The position numbers were made by a program, and so were the translations under genes. A model generated the notes under the pieces. The model was not told the origin of the DNA, did no database searches, and saw nothing but the letters and a program-made list of their open reading frames with translations. DNA of 64,000 bases, taken from positions 62,001-126,000 of the forward strand of contig CAVUES010000012.1 of the NCBI GenBank assembly GCA_963740555.1, in the 5' to 3' direction. Shown here piece after piece: positions 1-7,720 of this stretch. The stretch is from Mayfieldus sp963740555 (GTDB lineage: Bacteria; Actinomycetota; Thermoleophilia; Solirubrobacterales; 70-9). Within the stretch, counting starts at the first letter, position 1, and every line of letters starts with the position of its first letter.

Positions 1-346
1 GGAAGGCGAGCAGGCGCTTGAAACTCAGCTTGTCGATGCAGAGAGCGGAGGCGAGCACGTCCGCCCCCACGTAGGGCAGATCGAGGCACTCGAGCAGTCC
101 CTGCACCGTGCCGTCCTCCCCGAACGGCCCGTGCAGGACGGGGAACGCCGCCCCGCAGTCGAGCAGTCCGGCGCCAGGCGCCAGCAGTACTGCCTCACCG
201 TCGCACGACCAACCGCCTTCGCGGTCGATCAAGACCGCGACGGCTTCGTGCCCCGCCTGCCCCAGCCCCGCGGCTACCGAGGCACCGGAGCGAAGCGAGA
301 CCTCGTGCTCGCTGGAACGCCCCCCCGAGAGAACGGCGACGCGCAC
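1..346 (-). CDS. ddl: D-alanine--D-alanine ligase, N-terminal part (cut by window edge)
   Basis: Cytoplasmic ATP-dependent ligation of two D-alanines for peptidoglycan precursors. Only the first ~115 residues are inside the window. The N-terminus reads VAVLSGGRSSEHEVSLRSG, the Ddl signature with the intact E-H-E-V-S glutamate, followed by FPVLHGPFGEDGTVQGLLE and the family motif LPYVGADVLAS. Translation starts at a GTG whose G is the last base of the pknB TAG stop, so the two genes are translationally coupled. It ends the wall-synthesis operon running leftwards. A second, more divergent ddl lies at 31242-32189. Function is confident by motif; the catalytic half is not visible. Confidence 0.93.
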   Translation of the reverse strand, partial: MRVAVLSGGRSSEHEVSLRSGASVAAGLGQAGHEAVAVLIDREGGWSCDGEAVLLAPGAGLLDCGAAFPVLHGPFGEDGTVQGLLECLDLPYVGADVLASALCIDKLSFKRLLAF

Positions 347-2259
347 TAGTGGCCGGTCCGCGGGGTCGGCGTCGTCGTCGTGGTGGGCGTCGTCGTCGTG
401 GTGGTCGGCGGCGTCAAGTGCCCGACGAAGATCGTCACCGTGCTGCCATTCGCAGCCGTGCCGCCGGGCGAGGGGAACTGGTCGACGACCTTGCCGTCCT
501 GAGCGGGGACGGTGACGTCCTGCGACTGGACCGAGACCACGAAGCCCTTGCCGCGAAGCGTCGACACGGCGCCCGATTGGATCTTTCCGATCACGTTCGG
601 AACCGTCACCTTCGCCTGGCCGCTGGAGACGACGATCGTCACGGTCGAGCCCTGGTCGACCGACTGACCGGCGTCGGGAGCCTGCTGGAGCACCTGCCCC
701 GCGGTCGCGTTGTCCTTGCGCTTGACGACGGACGGGACCAGGCCGGCACCGCGGATCTCGGACTCGGCAATCGCCTGCGTCTCGCCGACGACGAGCGGCA
801 CGTCGACCTTCTTTGGGCCGCGCGAAACCGTGAGCGTGACCTCCGAGCCCTGCCGGGCAAGCGAACCGCCGGTCGGATTGCTGCTGATCACCGTGCCCGC
901 GGGCACCGTCTCCGATGCGGCCTTGACCACCGCTGCGTTGAAGTGCGCCGCCGCCAACTTGCTCTCCGCGGCCGCCTGGTCGAGGCCGGCCACCGACGGC
1001 ACCTTCGCCTGCCCGGGGCCCGCGTTGACGGTCAGGGTGACGATCGGCTTGGTGCAGGAGAGCTTCAGCAGGTCGCAGCTCTGGTCGGCCTGCCCAGCCG
1101 GCGGGTCCTGCTCGAGGACGATGCCCTTGGGACCGAGGCGGCGAACCGTGTCGGTCCGAACGTCGAACCCCTTCAGCTGCAGCACCGTCTTCGCGTCGGA
1201 GAGGTTCTGTCCGAGCACGTCGGGGACGTCCGCCTTCGGGGCGCTGCGCTGGCTGAGGATCAGGCCGACGACTAGGCCCAGCAGGATCGCCCCGAGGACC
1301 CAGCGCCAGGGGCGCCGCTTGCCTTCCTCGTCGGTGCCCGGGGGCGGCGGCCCGCCGTCCGCGGCGGACGCCTCGGCCGGCGCCTCTACAGGAGGCAGGG
1401 GCGCAAACGTCGCCGTTGATCCGGGAGGGGCCGAGGCCGGGTCGCGCTCCGCCGCGTCGAGGGCGACGATGAACGCCCCCGCGTCGGCGAACCGCTGCCC
1501 CGGGTCCTTGGCGAGGGCCCGCATCACGACCGCGTCCAGTGCCGGCGACACGGCCGGGTTCAGGGCGCTGGGGCGCTGGGGCGCCTGAGAGACCTGCTTT
1601 AGGGCGACGGCGACCGTGCTGTCGCCCTCGAAGGGGACGTGGCCGGTCAGCGCCTCATAGAGGATCACCCCGATCGAGTAGATGTCGGAGGCGGACGTCA
1701 CCTCCAGCCCCTGGGCCTGCTCGGGAGAGAGGTAATGGGCGGTCCCCATCACCGACCCCGTCTGGGTGATCTCCGAGACGCCGGCGCGGGCGATGCCGAA
1801 GTCGGTGACCGTGGCGTGCCCTTCCGCGTCGACGATCACGTTCTGGGGCTTGAGATCCCGATGCACGATGCCGTGGCGGTGCGCGAAACGAGCCGCCTCG
1901 AGGATCTGGCGCACGATCGACAGCGTCATCGCCGCGGGCAGGCCGGCGTCGATCAGCTCCTTCAGCGAGCGCCCTTCGAGGTACTCCATCGCGATGTAAT
2001 AGGTGCCGTTGACGGCGCCGCGGTCGAAGACGCCGACGACGTTGGGGTGCTGGAGCCCCGCCGCCGCCTCGGCCTCGCGCCGGAAGCGCTCCACGAACTC
2101 CTGATCCTGCGCGTAGCGCTGGTGCAGGACCTTCAGCGCCACCTTGCGCTGCAGGTGGGTGTCCTCGGCGACCCAGACGTCGGCCATCCCGCCGGAGCCG
2201 ATCCGCCCGATCACCCGGTAGCGGTTGTCGACCAGCTGGTTCTCGGCTACTTCTGGCAC
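346..2259 (-). CDS. pknB: PASTA-domain serine/threonine protein kinase, PknB type
   Basis: Membrane receptor kinase that senses peptidoglycan or muropeptides and phosphorylates division and wall proteins. Kinase domain about residues 13-275: glycine loop GSGGMADVW (~21), catalytic Lys in VALKVL (~43), HRDLKPQN with catalytic Asp (~135), DFG, and LSPEQAQG. One transmembrane helix (WVLGAILLGLVVGLIL) is followed by four PASTA repeats beginning VPDVLG, VPSVAG, VPLVVG and VPNVIG, then a Thr/Pro-rich tail. The GTG start at 2259 was chosen because it lies 2 nt after the pbpA stop with GAGGGG upstream; the longer frame upstream only overlaps pbpA. 637 aa, normal for the family. Neighbours pbpA, ftsW, PP2C and FHA genes match the mycobacterial pknB operon. 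Confidence 0.95.
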   Translation of the reverse strand: MPEVAENQLVDNRYRVIGRIGSGGMADVWVAEDTHLQRKVALKVLHQRYAQDQEFVERFRREAEAAAGLQHPNVVGVFDRGAVNGTYYIAMEYLEGRSLKELIDAGLPAAMTLSIVRQILEAARFAHRHGIVHRDLKPQNVIVDAEGHATVTDFGIARAGVSEITQTGSVMGTAHYLSPEQAQGLEVTSASDIYSIGVILYEALTGHVPFEGDSTVAVALKQVSQAPQRPSALNPAVSPALDAVVMRALAKDPGQRFADAGAFIVALDAAERDPASAPPGSTATFAPLPPVEAPAEASAADGGPPPPGTDEEGKRRPWRWVLGAILLGLVVGLILSQRSAPKADVPDVLGQNLSDAKTVLQLKGFDVRTDTVRRLGPKGIVLEQDPPAGQADQSCDLLKLSCTKPIVTLTVNAGPGQAKVPSVAGLDQAAAESKLAAAHFNAAVVKAASETVPAGTVISSNPTGGSLARQGSEVTLTVSRGPKKVDVPLVVGETQAIAESEIRGAGLVPSVVKRKDNATAGQVLQQAPDAGQSVDQGSTVTIVVSSGQAKVTVPNVIGKIQSGAVSTLRGKGFVVSVQSQDVTVPAQDGKVVDQFPSPGGTAANGSTVTIFVGHLTPPTTTTTTPTTTTTPTPRTGH

Positions 2260-2261
2260 CC

Positions 2262-3710
2262 CTACAGCCCCTCGCTCAGGATCGTTTCCATCACCGCGCG
2301 GGTGATCGGGCCGGCGACCTGGGCGCCAAAGCTCGAGGTGCACTCGATCGTCGCCGCGACCACGATCTTCGGGTCGTCGGCGGGTGCGAAGCCGATGAAC
2401 CAGGCCTGGTTCGGGAGCGAGCATCCCGCCCGCCCGCTGCCCAGCTCGGCGGTTCCGGTCTTACCGGCGACGTGAAGCGAGGAGGGAAAGACGCCGGCGG
2501 CCGTGCCGTCGTTGACCACGTTTTGCATCATGTCGTTGAGCTCGGTCGCGGTCTGCGGCTTCATCACCGTCGACTGCACGGTCGGCTTCATCCGCTTCAC
2601 CGTGCGGCCGTCCGGGTCGACGACGCGGTCCCAGAGCTGCGGCCGCATCAGCTTGCCGCCGTTGGCCACCGTCGCCGCCACCTCCGCCATCTGAAGCGGG
2701 GTGACGAAGAGGCGCTCCTGGCCGATCGCGACCCGGCCGATGTCGATCGCGTCCCCGGGGCCGAGCAGGTGGCCGTGGTCGTAGTCGCCGCTGATCGCCA
2801 GCTCGTCGCTGGGGAGGTCGATCTGCGGCTTCGAGTTGAAGCCGAAGCGGTCCATGTACTTGTACATCGTCGCCGTGCCCACCTTCTCCCCCACCTGCGC
2901 GAAGACCGTGTTGACAGAGTTGGTGAGCGCATCGGTGAGCGAGATCGGGCCGAAGCTCTCGTTGCCGTCGTTGGCGAGCGGGATGCCCTGGACGCTGATC
3001 GGCGAGTTCCCGTTGATCACCGAGTCGGGCGTGAGCTTCCCAGTGTCGAGGGCGGCGGTCGTAGTCACGACCTTGAAGGTCGAGCCCGGCGCGTAGCCGC
3101 TCTGGGTCGCGCGGTCGAGAAGCGGCGCCGAGGTGTCCCGGTTGAGCTGCGCGAAGTGGGTCGGAATCTGGTTCGGGTCATACGGCGGCTGGCTGACCAG
3201 CGCTCGGACCTTGCCGGTCTTCGGCTCGATCGCGACCACCGCCCCGGCGCGGCCGGCGAGCTGCTCGAGCGCGACTCGCTGCGCCGCCGGGTCGAGCGAG
3301 GAGACGACGTTGTCGCCCTGCTGGCGCTGACCCTGGAGCTGATCGAGGATCGAGGTGAACTCCGACTTGTTGCCGACCAGCTCGTCGTTGTGGTAGCGCT
3401 CGAACCCGGCCTGGCCGCGATCGAGGAAGCTGTAGCCGATCGGGTGCCCGAAGAGGCTGCCGAGCGGGTAGTGGCGGCTGTAGAAGCGGCTCGAGCCGTG
3501 ACCCTCCCTGCTCGAGCGGGCGATCACCGAGCCGTCGTCGGCGAAGATCGTCCCGCGGTGAACCTGCAGCTCCTCGAGCAGGGGGCGGCGGTTGGCGCGC
3601 TTGTCTTTGAGCGCCTGCGCGTCGAACACCGCCCAGTAGGACGTGAAGCCGATCAGCACCGCGAACATCAGCACGATCAGCCCGTAAAGCTTTGCGACCT
3701 GGGCGTTCAC
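2262..3710 (-). CDS. pbpA: Class B penicillin-binding protein, PbpA type (peptidoglycan transpeptidase)
   Basis: Membrane-anchored D,D-transpeptidase that crosslinks peptidoglycan with its SEDS partner FtsW/RodA. One N-terminal membrane helix (about residues 6-24, LYGLIVLMFAVLIGF) is followed by a short dimerisation module (HRGTIFADDGSVIA) and the transpeptidase domain with SxxK (GSTFK, ~220), SxN (SVN) and KTG (KTGTAE). No PASTA repeats. GTG at 3710 was chosen because it places the helix at the N-terminus as in PbpA; an alternative start at 3743 would add 11 residues read from a repeated spacer. 482 aa. It is followed 2 nt later by pknB, so coupling is likely. Confidence 0.94.
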   Translation of the reverse strand: MNAQVAKLYGLIVLMFAVLIGFTSYWAVFDAQALKDKRANRRPLLEELQVHRGTIFADDGSVIARSSREGHGSSRFYSRHYPLGSLFGHPIGYSFLDRGQAGFERYHNDELVGNKSEFTSILDQLQGQRQQGDNVVSSLDPAAQRVALEQLAGRAGAVVAIEPKTGKVRALVSQPPYDPNQIPTHFAQLNRDTSAPLLDRATQSGYAPGSTFKVVTTTAALDTGKLTPDSVINGNSPISVQGIPLANDGNESFGPISLTDALTNSVNTVFAQVGEKVGTATMYKYMDRFGFNSKPQIDLPSDELAISGDYDHGHLLGPGDAIDIGRVAIGQERLFVTPLQMAEVAATVANGGKLMRPQLWDRVVDPDGRTVKRMKPTVQSTVMKPQTATELNDMMQNVVNDGTAAGVFPSSLHVAGKTGTAELGSGRAGCSLPNQAWFIGFAPADDPKIVVAATIECTSSFGAQVAGPITRAVMETILSEGL

Positions 3711-3723
3711 GGCACACCTATTG

Positions 3724-3771
3724 GTTCGCGCTCGGCCCAGCACGATGCTCCTTTGGCGAGCCTCGCGCTCA
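3724..3771 (-). repeat. Diverged copy of the ftsW/PP2C intergenic spacer repeat
   Basis: The ftsW-pbpA spacer shares an extended, imperfect match with the 59-bp unit tandemly duplicated at 5111-5228, with cores such as TGAGCGCGAGGCTC, GAGCATCGTGC and AGCGCGAAC in the same order. Each copy begins at the stop codon of the upstream gene and ends just before the next start, so it looks like a copied stop-to-start spacer. Confidence 0.75.
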
Positions 3772-5109
3772 CGTTGGCACCGGCAGGGGCTCGCCCGCGG
3801 AAACGCCCGCGATCTGGCGGCGGGCGCGATCGGAGATCAAGAGCAACAGTGCCAGCAGCACGAAATTGGCGACGATCGAGCTGCCGCCATAGCTGATGAA
3901 GGGCAGGGTGACGCCGGTGAGGGGGATCACCCGCGTCACCCCACCGATGATCACGAACGCCTGAATCGCGAACACCGCTGTCAGCCCGGTGGCGAGGAGC
4001 TTCGAGAAGCCGTCGCTGGCGATGATCGCCGTCTTGAACCCGCGGGCGGCGATCAGCACATAGATCAGGCAGACCGCCGAGGCCCCGAAGAGGCCGAGCT
4101 CGTTGACGATCAGCGCGTAAATCGTGTCGGTCTGGGCGGCGGGTAACAGCGCCACCGGGGGATGGCTGCCGGGGATGAACAGCAACGACTGCCCGAACCC
4201 CTGCCCGAACAAGCCCCCGTCCGCCTGCGCGAAGATCGACTGCAAGACCTGGTAGCCCTGGGCCTGGGGGTGTTGGTAGGGGTCGAGCCAGACCTCGACG
4301 CGGTCGTGCACGTGGGGGACGTTGTGGGCGAAGAACAGCGCGCCGACCGTGAACATCGCCATCCCGATGACCACGAACGAGAAGCGCCCGGTGGCGACAT
4401 AGAGCAGGGCGAGGAAGGCGGCGAAGAACATCAGCGAGCTTCCGAGGTCGCGGATGTAGACGAGCATGAACATCGACGCGCCCCAGACGACCAGCAAGGG
4501 CCCCATGTGCTTGAGCGGGGGTAACGTGATCCCCGCCACCCGTCTCGCCCCCACGATCAGCACCTCGCGGTGCTCGCGCAGGTAGCTGGCCAAGAAGACA
4601 ACGATGCAGATCTTCGAGAACTCGGCCGGCTGGAAGGAGACCGAGCCGATCTTCACCCCCAGATAGGCGCCGTTGACCTGCTGGCCGATCCCGGGAAGCC
4701 GCGGCGCGAGCAGCAGCGCGATCCCCAGGGTGGCAATCAGGTAGCGGTAGCGCTCCAGCACCTCGTAGTCGCGCAGGAAGTGGATCGTGAGCGCGAAGAG
4801 GACGAGGCCGAGAACGAACCAGTTCGCCTGGTCGCGGGCGAGGTTCTCGTCGATGCGGTAGATCACGATCAGCCCGAAGGCCGCGAGCAGCGCCATGAGC
4901 GGAAACAGGTAGGGATCCGCGTACGGCAGCCGGATCCGCAGGTAGATGTGGGTGGCGACGCAGATTGCGAGGAAGTAGCCGCCGTAGAGCAGGCTCAGGT
5001 TGCCGAGCCGACCCGTGCCTTCCTGGAGAAAGACCGCCGTGAACCCGGCGGTGAGCATCAGCGCCACCGGCACCAGCGCGATCAGCTCGCGGTTGCGGGC
5101 GCTTCTCAC
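3769..5109 (-). CDS. ftsW: FtsW/RodA/SpoVE (SEDS) peptidoglycan glycosyltransferase
   Basis: Polytopic membrane enzyme that polymerises lipid II together with the class B PBP encoded next. About ten hydrophobic segments are visible across 446 residues, with the SEDS-family stretches FQPAEFSKI, AQTDTIYALIVNELG, TGVTLPFISYGGSS and a last helix ending LLLLISDRARR. GTG at 5109 has AGGA at a good distance inside the repeat unit; the longer reading from 5139 would begin within the repeat. Gene order next to pbpA and pknB suggests the RodA-like partner of PbpA; sequence alone does not separate FtsW from RodA. Confidence 0.93.
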   Translation of the reverse strand: MRSARNRELIALVPVALMLTAGFTAVFLQEGTGRLGNLSLLYGGYFLAICVATHIYLRIRLPYADPYLFPLMALLAAFGLIVIYRIDENLARDQANWFVLGLVLFALTIHFLRDYEVLERYRYLIATLGIALLLAPRLPGIGQQVNGAYLGVKIGSVSFQPAEFSKICIVVFLASYLREHREVLIVGARRVAGITLPPLKHMGPLLVVWGASMFMLVYIRDLGSSLMFFAAFLALLYVATGRFSFVVIGMAMFTVGALFFAHNVPHVHDRVEVWLDPYQHPQAQGYQVLQSIFAQADGGLFGQGFGQSLLFIPGSHPPVALLPAAQTDTIYALIVNELGLFGASAVCLIYVLIAARGFKTAIIASDGFSKLLATGLTAVFAIQAFVIIGGVTRVIPLTGVTLPFISYGGSSIVANFVLLALLLLISDRARRQIAGVSAGEPLPVPT

Positions 5110-5110
5110 T

Positions 5111-5169
5111 TCAATTCCTGTTCGCGCTTGGCCTCGCACGATGCTCTCTTGGTGAGCCTCGCGCTCACG
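5111..5169. repeat. 59-bp tandem repeat, unit 1
   Basis: Identical, base for base, to 5170-5228. The unit contains the AGGA ribosome-binding site of ftsW (minus strand). Together the two copies make most of the PP2C-ftsW spacer. Confidence 0.97.
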
Positions 5170-5228
5170 TCAATTCCTGTTCGCGCTTGGCCTCGCACGA
5201 TGCTCTCTTGGTGAGCCTCGCGCTCACG
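5170..5228. repeat. 59-bp tandem repeat, unit 2
   Basis: Second identical copy. On the minus strand it begins with CG followed by the TGA stop of the PP2C gene (5224-5226), so the duplication copied the very end of that gene together with the spacer. Confidence 0.97.
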
Positions 5229-6393
5229 GCGGTAACGCTCCCTCGCTGCGCTCGAGGTCCTCGATCAGCGAAACCGCGTCGCTGCGCGAGCGCAGCTCGT
5301 GCCCTGTCACCGACCCCTGGCGGTCCTTGGGTAGTGAGCTGGTCTGGATCGGGCTCGCGAAACGCTCGTCATAGAGGCGGATGCCAAACGGCAGCTCGTA
5401 CGGCAGACCGCGGTAAAGCGCCACACGCCCGGCGTCGTCGGTGCCCAAGAACCAGATCTGGCGGTCGCCGTACCAGGCCCCGAAGCCAACCGCGGCGAGG
5501 ACCAGAAGCGCCACAAGCACCTTCGCGGCGGCCTTCAGCGCCCTGCGCCCGCCGCGGGGCCTCTCCTCGCCGCCGCGGGCCGCCGCCGCGGCGCGCACCT
5601 CTTCTCCGCGCAGCCCCTCGGCCTCCGCCGAAGGCCCGACGAGAGTCGGGTGCTCGGCCTCGGGGGCCGGCGCCCCAACCTCCTCGAGCCTGAAGGCAAC
5701 CGCGGTGATGTTGTCGCGTCCCCCGGCCCGGTTTGCCTCGTCGATCAAGGCCTTCACCGCCGCGTCGAGACTGGTCGAGGAGCGCAGGAGCCGGGCGATC
5801 CGCTCTTCGCCGACCATCGTCGTCAGACCGTCGGAGCAGATCAGGTAGACGTCGCCGGGGCGCGCCGCGACCGTGCTCACGTCGGGCTCGACCTCGGCCT
5901 CGGGCCCCAGGGCCCTGGTGATGATCGAGCGCTGCGGGTGCTCCTCGGCCTGCTCGTCGGTGAGCTGGCCCTTGCGGCGCAGCTCCTCGACCAACGAGTG
6001 GTCCTGGGTCAAGCGCTCGAGCTTCGGGCCGCGCAACCGGTAGGCGCGGCTGTCGCCCACGTGGCCGATCGCCACCTCCTCGCCCTGAGGATCGACGATC
6101 GCCGCGGTCAGGGTGGTGCCCATCCCGGCATGGCTCTCGTCGCTCGCGGCGTGAGTGTGGATCTGGCGGTTCGCCGATTCGAAGACTTCCCGCAGCGCAG
6201 CCTCCGGCGGGCCAGACGGAAGGTCGCGGTCGAATTCCTCCGCCGCGATCCGCGAGGCCACCTCACCGGCTTGGGCGCCGCCCATGCCGTCGGCGACGAC
6301 GAACACAGGTGCGCGCACGTAGTAGGAGTCCTCGTTTGCCCGACGCTGACGGCCGGTGTCGGTGCGATATGCCTGGTCGACGATCCTGAGCAT
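5224..6393 (-). CDS. pstP: PP2C-family serine/threonine protein phosphatase, membrane anchored (PstP type)
   Basis: Metal-dependent phosphatase expected to reverse phosphorylation by the kinases of this cluster. Catalytic domain residues ~5-235 with DGMGGAQAGEVAS, GHVGDSRAYRL, CSDGLTTMV and GGRDNITAV, the aspartate motifs that bind two metals. A charged linker precedes one transmembrane helix (~VLVALLVLAAVGFGAWYG), so the catalytic domain faces the cytoplasm, then ~75 residues lie outside. Clean ATG; it starts 10 nt after the fhaB stop. 389 aa, somewhat shorter than mycobacterial PstP. The stop lies inside the 59-bp repeat. Confidence 0.95.
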   Translation of the reverse strand: MLRIVDQAYRTDTGRQRRANEDSYYVRAPVFVVADGMGGAQAGEVASRIAAEEFDRDLPSGPPEAALREVFESANRQIHTHAASDESHAGMGTTLTAAIVDPQGEEVAIGHVGDSRAYRLRGPKLERLTQDHSLVEELRRKGQLTDEQAEEHPQRSIITRALGPEAEVEPDVSTVAARPGDVYLICSDGLTTMVGEERIARLLRSSTSLDAAVKALIDEANRAGGRDNITAVAFRLEEVGAPAPEAEHPTLVGPSAEAEGLRGEEVRAAAAARGGEERPRGGRRALKAAAKVLVALLVLAAVGFGAWYGDRQIWFLGTDDAGRVALYRGLPYELPFGIRLYDERFASPIQTSSLPKDRQGSVTGHELRSRSDAVSLIEDLERSEGALPP

Positions 6394-6403
6394 CGTTCGA
6401 CCC

Positions 6404-6883
6404 CTAGTTACCCGGCTCGAAGCGGAACTCGGTGTCGCCGATCCTGATCAGATCGCCTGGCATCAGCTCCGCCTCTCCGGCAAGAGCCTCGTCGTTGAGC
6501 AGGGTTCCGTTTGTCGACTTGAGGTCCTCGAGATAGAAATGGCCACGGTGGGCGTAGATCCTGGCGTGCAGCCCGGAGGCATAGCGATCCTCGATTTGAA
6601 CGTCGGCCTCGCCCGAGCGCCCGATCGACAAGCCTCCGAACAGATCGAAGCGCGCGCCCTCCTCCAGCCCGCCGCCGCGCTCGACCACGAGCCAGCCCTC
6701 CTCGGAGGACGAGCCGCCGTCGCCGTCGAGCATCGGCGCGCCGTGGAGGCCGGTCGCGTCGGGGGCGGGATTCGCGGTGCGGCGCAGGTCCTTGAGCGCG
6801 CTGCGGGCGATCCAGAGCAGGAACAGGTAGAGGACGGCGATGAAGCCGAACTTGAGCCCCACGGAGATCGGCTCGTAGTCCAT
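6404..6883 (-). CDS. fhaB: FHA-domain membrane protein, FhaB/FipA type
   Basis: Small phosphothreonine-binding adaptor. An N-terminal membrane helix (GLKFGFIAVLYLFLLWIA, ~residues 9-26) leads to a linker and a C-terminal FHA domain with IGRSGEADVQI, SGLHARIY and LKSTNGTLLND, the Arg/Ser/Asn residues that read pThr. 159 aa. It sits between fhaA and PP2C, as in the mycobacterial fhaA-fhaB-pstP-rodA-pbpA-pknB locus, and should dock proteins phosphorylated by PknB. Confidence 0.93.
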   Translation of the reverse strand: MDYEPISVGLKFGFIAVLYLFLLWIARSALKDLRRTANPAPDATGLHGAPMLDGDGGSSSEEGWLVVERGGGLEEGARFDLFGGLSIGRSGEADVQIEDRYASGLHARIYAHRGHFYLEDLKSTNGTLLNDEALAGEAELMPGDLIRIGDTEFRFEPGN

Positions 6884-6892
6884 TGGCTCCGG

Positions 6893-7663
6893 CTACTGCT
6901 CGATGTCGAAGCTGAAGGTGGAAGTCCCAAGGGTGACCTCGTCCCCGGGACGCAAGCGGGAGGAGGACACCTGACGCCCGTTGATCTTGACTCCGTTCGT
7001 GGAGCCGAGATCGGCGATGTGCCAGTCGCCGGTCTCGGCCCGGCGAAGCTCGGCGTGGCGGCGAGACACGTTCGGGTCCCGCAGCACGCAGTCGCAGTCC
7101 TTGGAGCGCCCGATCACCGCCTTCGGCCCGTCGAGGACATAGCGCCGATCGCCGATCGAGACGATCGCCCGGGTTGTGACAAGTCCAGCCTCTGGTCGCT
7201 TTCGCTCCCGATCCTTCTCGCGCTCCCGGACCGCCGAATAGACCATCGTGTGGCCCTCCTCGCCCTGGCTCGGGGCCTCCCCCTCGTGGGAGGGGGGCTT
7301 CACGAGCCGCGTTTGGATCCCGAACTCGCCGAGACGCAGGCGCTCGTCGGTCTCGAAGTTCACCGCCGGCCTGGTCAGCAGGTCGTAGCTGCGCCGCCGT
7401 GCGTGCTCGAGAAGGTAGCCGGACAGCTCCTGCTCCAGCGAGCGCTCATAGCCCTCCAGCTTCGAGCGGTCCGCCTTCGAGAGGTAGACCGTGTACTCAT
7501 TCGGCACGTAGATCCGCGACACCGAGGCGGTCTTGTGGGCGTCCATCTCCTTGGCAAGCTTGCGGGCCAGCTCGACCGGCTGTACCTCGGACGAGAACGC
7601 GCGGCTGAACACACCCTCGACGAGGCCTTCGATCCGTGCTTCGAGGTTGCGCAGGACGCTGAT
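6893..7663 (-). CDS. fhaA: FHA-domain protein with N-terminal DUF3662 domain, FhaA type; probable ATC start
   Basis: Cytoplasmic phosphothreonine-binding regulator of wall synthesis. The DUF3662-like domain (VQPVELARKLAKEMD, YVPNEYTVYLS) fills about residues 10-125, then a charged linker and a C-terminal FHA domain (VIGRSKDCDCVLRD, SRRHAEL, LGSTNGVKING). The first ATG/GTG/TTG is a GTG at 7612, but the conserved N-terminus SVLRNLEARIEGLVEGVFSR continues upstream in frame to an ATC at 7661-7663 that has a perfect AAGGAG 6 nt before it; no standard start exists there before the stop at 7721-7723. ATC initiation is therefore preferred, giving 256 aa. Confidence 0.85.
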   Translation of the reverse strand: MSVLRNLEARIEGLVEGVFSRAFSSEVQPVELARKLAKEMDAHKTASVSRIYVPNEYTVYLSKADRSKLEGYERSLEQELSGYLLEHARRRSYDLLTRPAVNFETDERLRLGEFGIQTRLVKPPSHEGEAPSQGEEGHTMVYSAVREREKDRERKRPEAGLVTTRAIVSIGDRRYVLDGPKAVIGRSKDCDCVLRDPNVSRRHAELRRAETGDWHIADLGSTNGVKINGRQVSSSRLRPGDEVTLGTSTFSFDIEQ

Positions 7664-7720
7664 GGCGGGCTCCTTGGCAGGGTCGCGGGTCCGTGGCGCG
7701 AGAACGCCGCGCCGGAAATC

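Noticed and set aside
348..420. CGTCGT/GTGGTG triplet repeats as a regulatory microsatellite
   Set aside because: They are the codons of the Thr/Pro-rich C-terminal tail of PknB.
5111..5228. Tandem 59-bp units as a CRISPR or integron-like array
   Set aside because: There are no spacers between units, only two exact copies, and no cas or integrase gene nearby.
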